A DNA stretch of 64,000 nt from Athripsodes cinereus (Eukaryota; Arthropoda; Insecta; Trichoptera; Leptoceridae): the NCBI GenBank assembly GCA_947579605.1, contig OX388319.1, positions 2,046,001-2,110,000 of the forward strand, read 5' to 3'. Of this stretch, positions 61,565-64,000 are shown piece after piece. Numbering within the stretch: the first letter of the stretch is position 1; the number at the start of each line of letters is the position of its first letter. The notes under the pieces were generated by a model that worked only from the letters and a program-made list of their open reading frames with translations, searched no databases and was not told where the DNA came from. Position numbers and translations under genes: made by a program.

Positions 61565-62112
61565 CACACGAAACTACCATATAAATACATCATACAATGG
61601 TTAATTGTAAAAATAACATCGATAAAGAAAAGCCATCTTATTTCCAAACGTTTAAACAAGGATGGCAGGGGGAAATACTAAGCAATAACTACTTAAAACT
61701 ATGTGAAGTCTTTCAACGTCTTTCAGTCAATCATTCATTCACAACTGAAATTATTTAAATTACTATTCTGTAAAAAGCACAAAACAACCCCCAGGATGAT
61801 TAAACAACAGACAACGTTACTGTGAGAAACTGATATAAAAGTTTGACATTTAAGGAGATTACAGAAATGTAATTTGGACAATGGAAACTTAAAGCTAACA
61901 ACAATAATAAAAGTATAATGATACTATTAATAATAATTCAACAGTTCAGAGAGAATTATATCAGGTAAATAAATTTAGACATATTGTATTAATTTATACA
62001 AAATAAGTTAAACACAATTCTAGATTGATTCGAAAAGAGGGATATTAAAGAGAAAATTTAATGACAAAGAGGGTGTTATTATTCTGAAATACGTAACGAT
62101 GACGAGGTTGAT
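61565..62112. other. Unassigned AT-rich sequence
   Basis: No recognised feature. Confidence 0.4.
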
Positions 62113-62453
62113 CTGTTTCATGATAAAGAAGAAACTAAACCATGAAAAAAGATGATGAATAATTCTGAATATTTAATGAATATTTTAATGATAAAGAAGA
62201 AACTAAACTGTTTCATGATAAAGAAGAAACTAAACCATGAAAACTGTTTCATGATAAAGAAGAAACTAAACCATGAAAAAAGATGATGAATAATTCTGAA
62301 TATTTAATGAATATTTTAATGATAAAGAAGAAACTAAACTGTTTCATGATAAAGAAGAAACTAAACCATGAAAACTGTTTCATGATAAAGAAGAAACTAA
62401 ACCATGAAAAAAGATGATGAATAATTCTGAATATTTAATGAATATTTTAATGA
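62113..62453 (+). repeat. 131-bp tandem repeat, 2.6 copies
   Basis: CTGTTTCATGATAAAGAAGA, AACTAAACCATGAAAA, GATGATGAATAATTCTGAAT and ATTTAATGAATATTTTAATG recur with a 131-base period (62,244 to 62,375), almost without change. The sub-unit ATGATAAAGAAGAAACTAAA occurs five times, so there is a higher-order structure. Confidence 0.92.
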
Positions 62454-64000
62454 GTGATTAACTTGATCACGTAAGATTTATTTTTAAAGACTAGAATGTA
62501 TTAAGTTAGTAGATAAATAAGTTGCTTATTACTTTTCTTCGATGAAATGTATTTTATCAAATGGATCACAATAAATGAATTTCTCTGTCAGTGCCACATT
62601 AATATGCAATGTCTGAGCGGAATTGTGAGTGAATTTTCAAATACGGTGTTTCGATATATATTACCTATATTATTTGCTCGTTTTGTCGATAACGAACCTT
62701 GTTTAATCTCTTTTTTGTGAATGAACATATCAACAAATATTTTTTATATTAAAGATATTTGATACAAAAAGCAACTGGTGATTGGTTGAGAACACAGATA
62801 ATATAAACACCAGAAATAATATATTTTAGTGAATTCTCTGTTTAATTAAATAAAATAATTAATTCCTCTAATTGCAGTATTCAAGTTTCTGGACAAAAGG
62901 TTGAGTTGGAAGTTAATTATTTCAAAAATTCATTACAATTAAAATAGAAAAGATGAAACAAAGGATTTAAGAGAAAGTATGTAAGCAGAGTACTTAGTTT
63001 TCAGACATTTCGAAAAGCCTAAATACTCGTACAATATTTATTTAATTTAATTAAAATACCACTCGCAATGTACATTTATTTACTTTCCATTTTATAAATT
63101 TACGGAATTTTCATAAGATTCTTTTGCGCTTGAGAAGAAAATCCTGGTGATTAAAAGTGGTTTGTGAAAATTAAGCTAGGTTAAATAATAATAATAATAA
63201 TGATAAGCCACGACTCAAATGCCAAAGTAAACTGCAAGATTCCGAGATCCTCCAGCTAACTAATTTCTGTCGCAAAATGACGCAAGAAAATGAAGATTGA
63301 AGATTTTAAAACTGCGACGTTTTTCGTCTAGCCACTTCCTCTAGAGAAACTTAATTATTACAACACAAATAAGATTACAATTATCAGTCTAAAACTTAAA
63401 ACAACAGAAAAAAACACCAACATAGAACCGTTACGGGATAAAAGGATAGACTAAGAAGACAACCCTTGGGAAAGTTGAGAGAAAACTAATGAAAGTAATA
63501 ATAATTAAAAGATTAAGATTTACAACTAGCGACACAGCAGCGTCTAAGAAATTTAAGAAATAAAACAGAGACGCTTAAAATTCAAAAGGAAAAAGATATA
63601 CGGATAACAGGAGCACATAACTAGATAGGGATGAAATATAAATTTTTGTTCATATACATGCAAAGTACACTACGTTGCTTCGGCTGTAAAACAGAACTCG
63701 GTCTGTACGAGTGGGTAATTAAAAATGATTTACAAACTACTTCCTCGTATTCCTGTTCTCCCGACTGATAAATGGTCTGAAGAAAAGCATTTTTGTTGGG
63801 TTTTGTTGTTTGTTGTGAAAAGTTTGATATTAAAATAAAATGCACAGAATTTTTAAACATTTTTACGATTCTGGAAATCGATATTTTTAGAAGAACACAA
63901 ACAATAGTAAATTAAAATGAAATATTTAAAGTTAAAAACTAGCGAATGGTTCGTCGGGTGTGTCCAGACAGAAAGATGCGATCGTCATTCAATCATCAAT
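62454..64000. other. Unassigned AT-rich sequence
   Basis: No gene or repeat family recognised to the window end. The minus-strand open frame at 63,621-63,860 has no domain I recognise. Confidence 0.4.

Noticed and set aside
62113..62453. CRISPR-like or LTR-like repeats
   Set aside because: The five short repeats are sub-units of a 131-bp tandem repeat; no LTR ends or spacers.

Overview
The window looks like a gene-poor, AT-rich stretch of an arthropod (most likely insect) nuclear genome. Reasons: no long ORF or operon-like gene packing; many short, decayed open frames; 5'-truncated non-LTR retrotransposons (LINEs) with short target-site duplications (TSDs); tRNA-derived SINEs with Pol III A/B boxes; and hAT, piggyBac and mariner DNA transposons of insect type. 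The order of insect cannot be fixed from this sequence. I found no host protein-coding exon, rRNA or functional tRNA gene that I can defend. Nearly everything recognisable is a mobile element, a relic of one, or a tandem repeat.

Layout. 1-12 kb: SINE and LINE debris, a 32-bp tandem array (2.45 kb), a polyA SINE (4.6 kb), a hammerhead-ribozyme-like motif next to a G-quadruplex tract (7.4 kb) and a decayed reverse-transcriptase tail (9.9 kb). 12.8-13.5 kb: a three-level nest, in which a MITE lies inside a LINE fragment that lies inside a SINE. 16-20 kb: LINE 3' ends and a second hammerhead-like relic. 23.3-25.6 kb: a LINE C-terminus, a diverged ~150-bp tandem array and a 618-bp inverted-repeat element holding a 172-bp palindrome. 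25.7-31.3 kb: the centrepiece, a 5.56-kb composite hAT element with perfect 8-bp TSDs. It carries a Jockey/CR1-type LINE, itself broken by a second LINE, plus a 1.54-kb piggyBac element with TTAA ends that is also interrupted. 31.5-37 kb: more LINE 3' ends and an unclassified ~0.5-kb repeat (called R1). 38-42 kb: LINE 3' UTRs and family R2 repeats. 43.6-44.2 kb: an internally deleted mariner. 44.4-46.9 kb: LINE 3' ends and a SINE with an 81-base poly(T) (antisense polyA). 48-57 kb: SINE fragments, a SINE inside a SINE, a MITE and R1 copies. 57.8-59.7 kb: MITE arms, a LINE 3' UTR, another hammerhead-like motif and a LINE 3' end. 61.4-62.5 kb: a LINE fragment with 8-bp TSDs and a 131-bp tandem array.

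Names used in the entries: LINE-A (WLGHVLRMP-type C-terminus, GAT-rich tail), LINE-B (GHNIRHP/GRGRPRDAY type), LINE-C (EGKIEGRRGVGRR type, GAA tail), LINE-D (RWFGHVERM type), LINE-E (AYVQQW type), LINE-F (DGRCNR/VNG type), LINE-G (WNSLPS type, TAAA tail), LINE-H (LYNKL type), LINE-I (LNRLRSGVG/DCGAAQTMPHLL type). SINE1 is the tRNA-derived polyA SINE. SINE2 is a ~250-bp SINE-like family whose 3' end resembles that of LINE-D. R1 and R2 are unclassified dispersed repeats.

How the parts relate: the window records successive rounds of insertion. The LINEs supply the enzymes that also move the SINEs, with SINE2 apparently sharing the LINE-D 3' recognition end. The DNA transposons here are non-autonomous or broken. 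Everything was read by eye, so boundaries are approximate unless a TSD is given.
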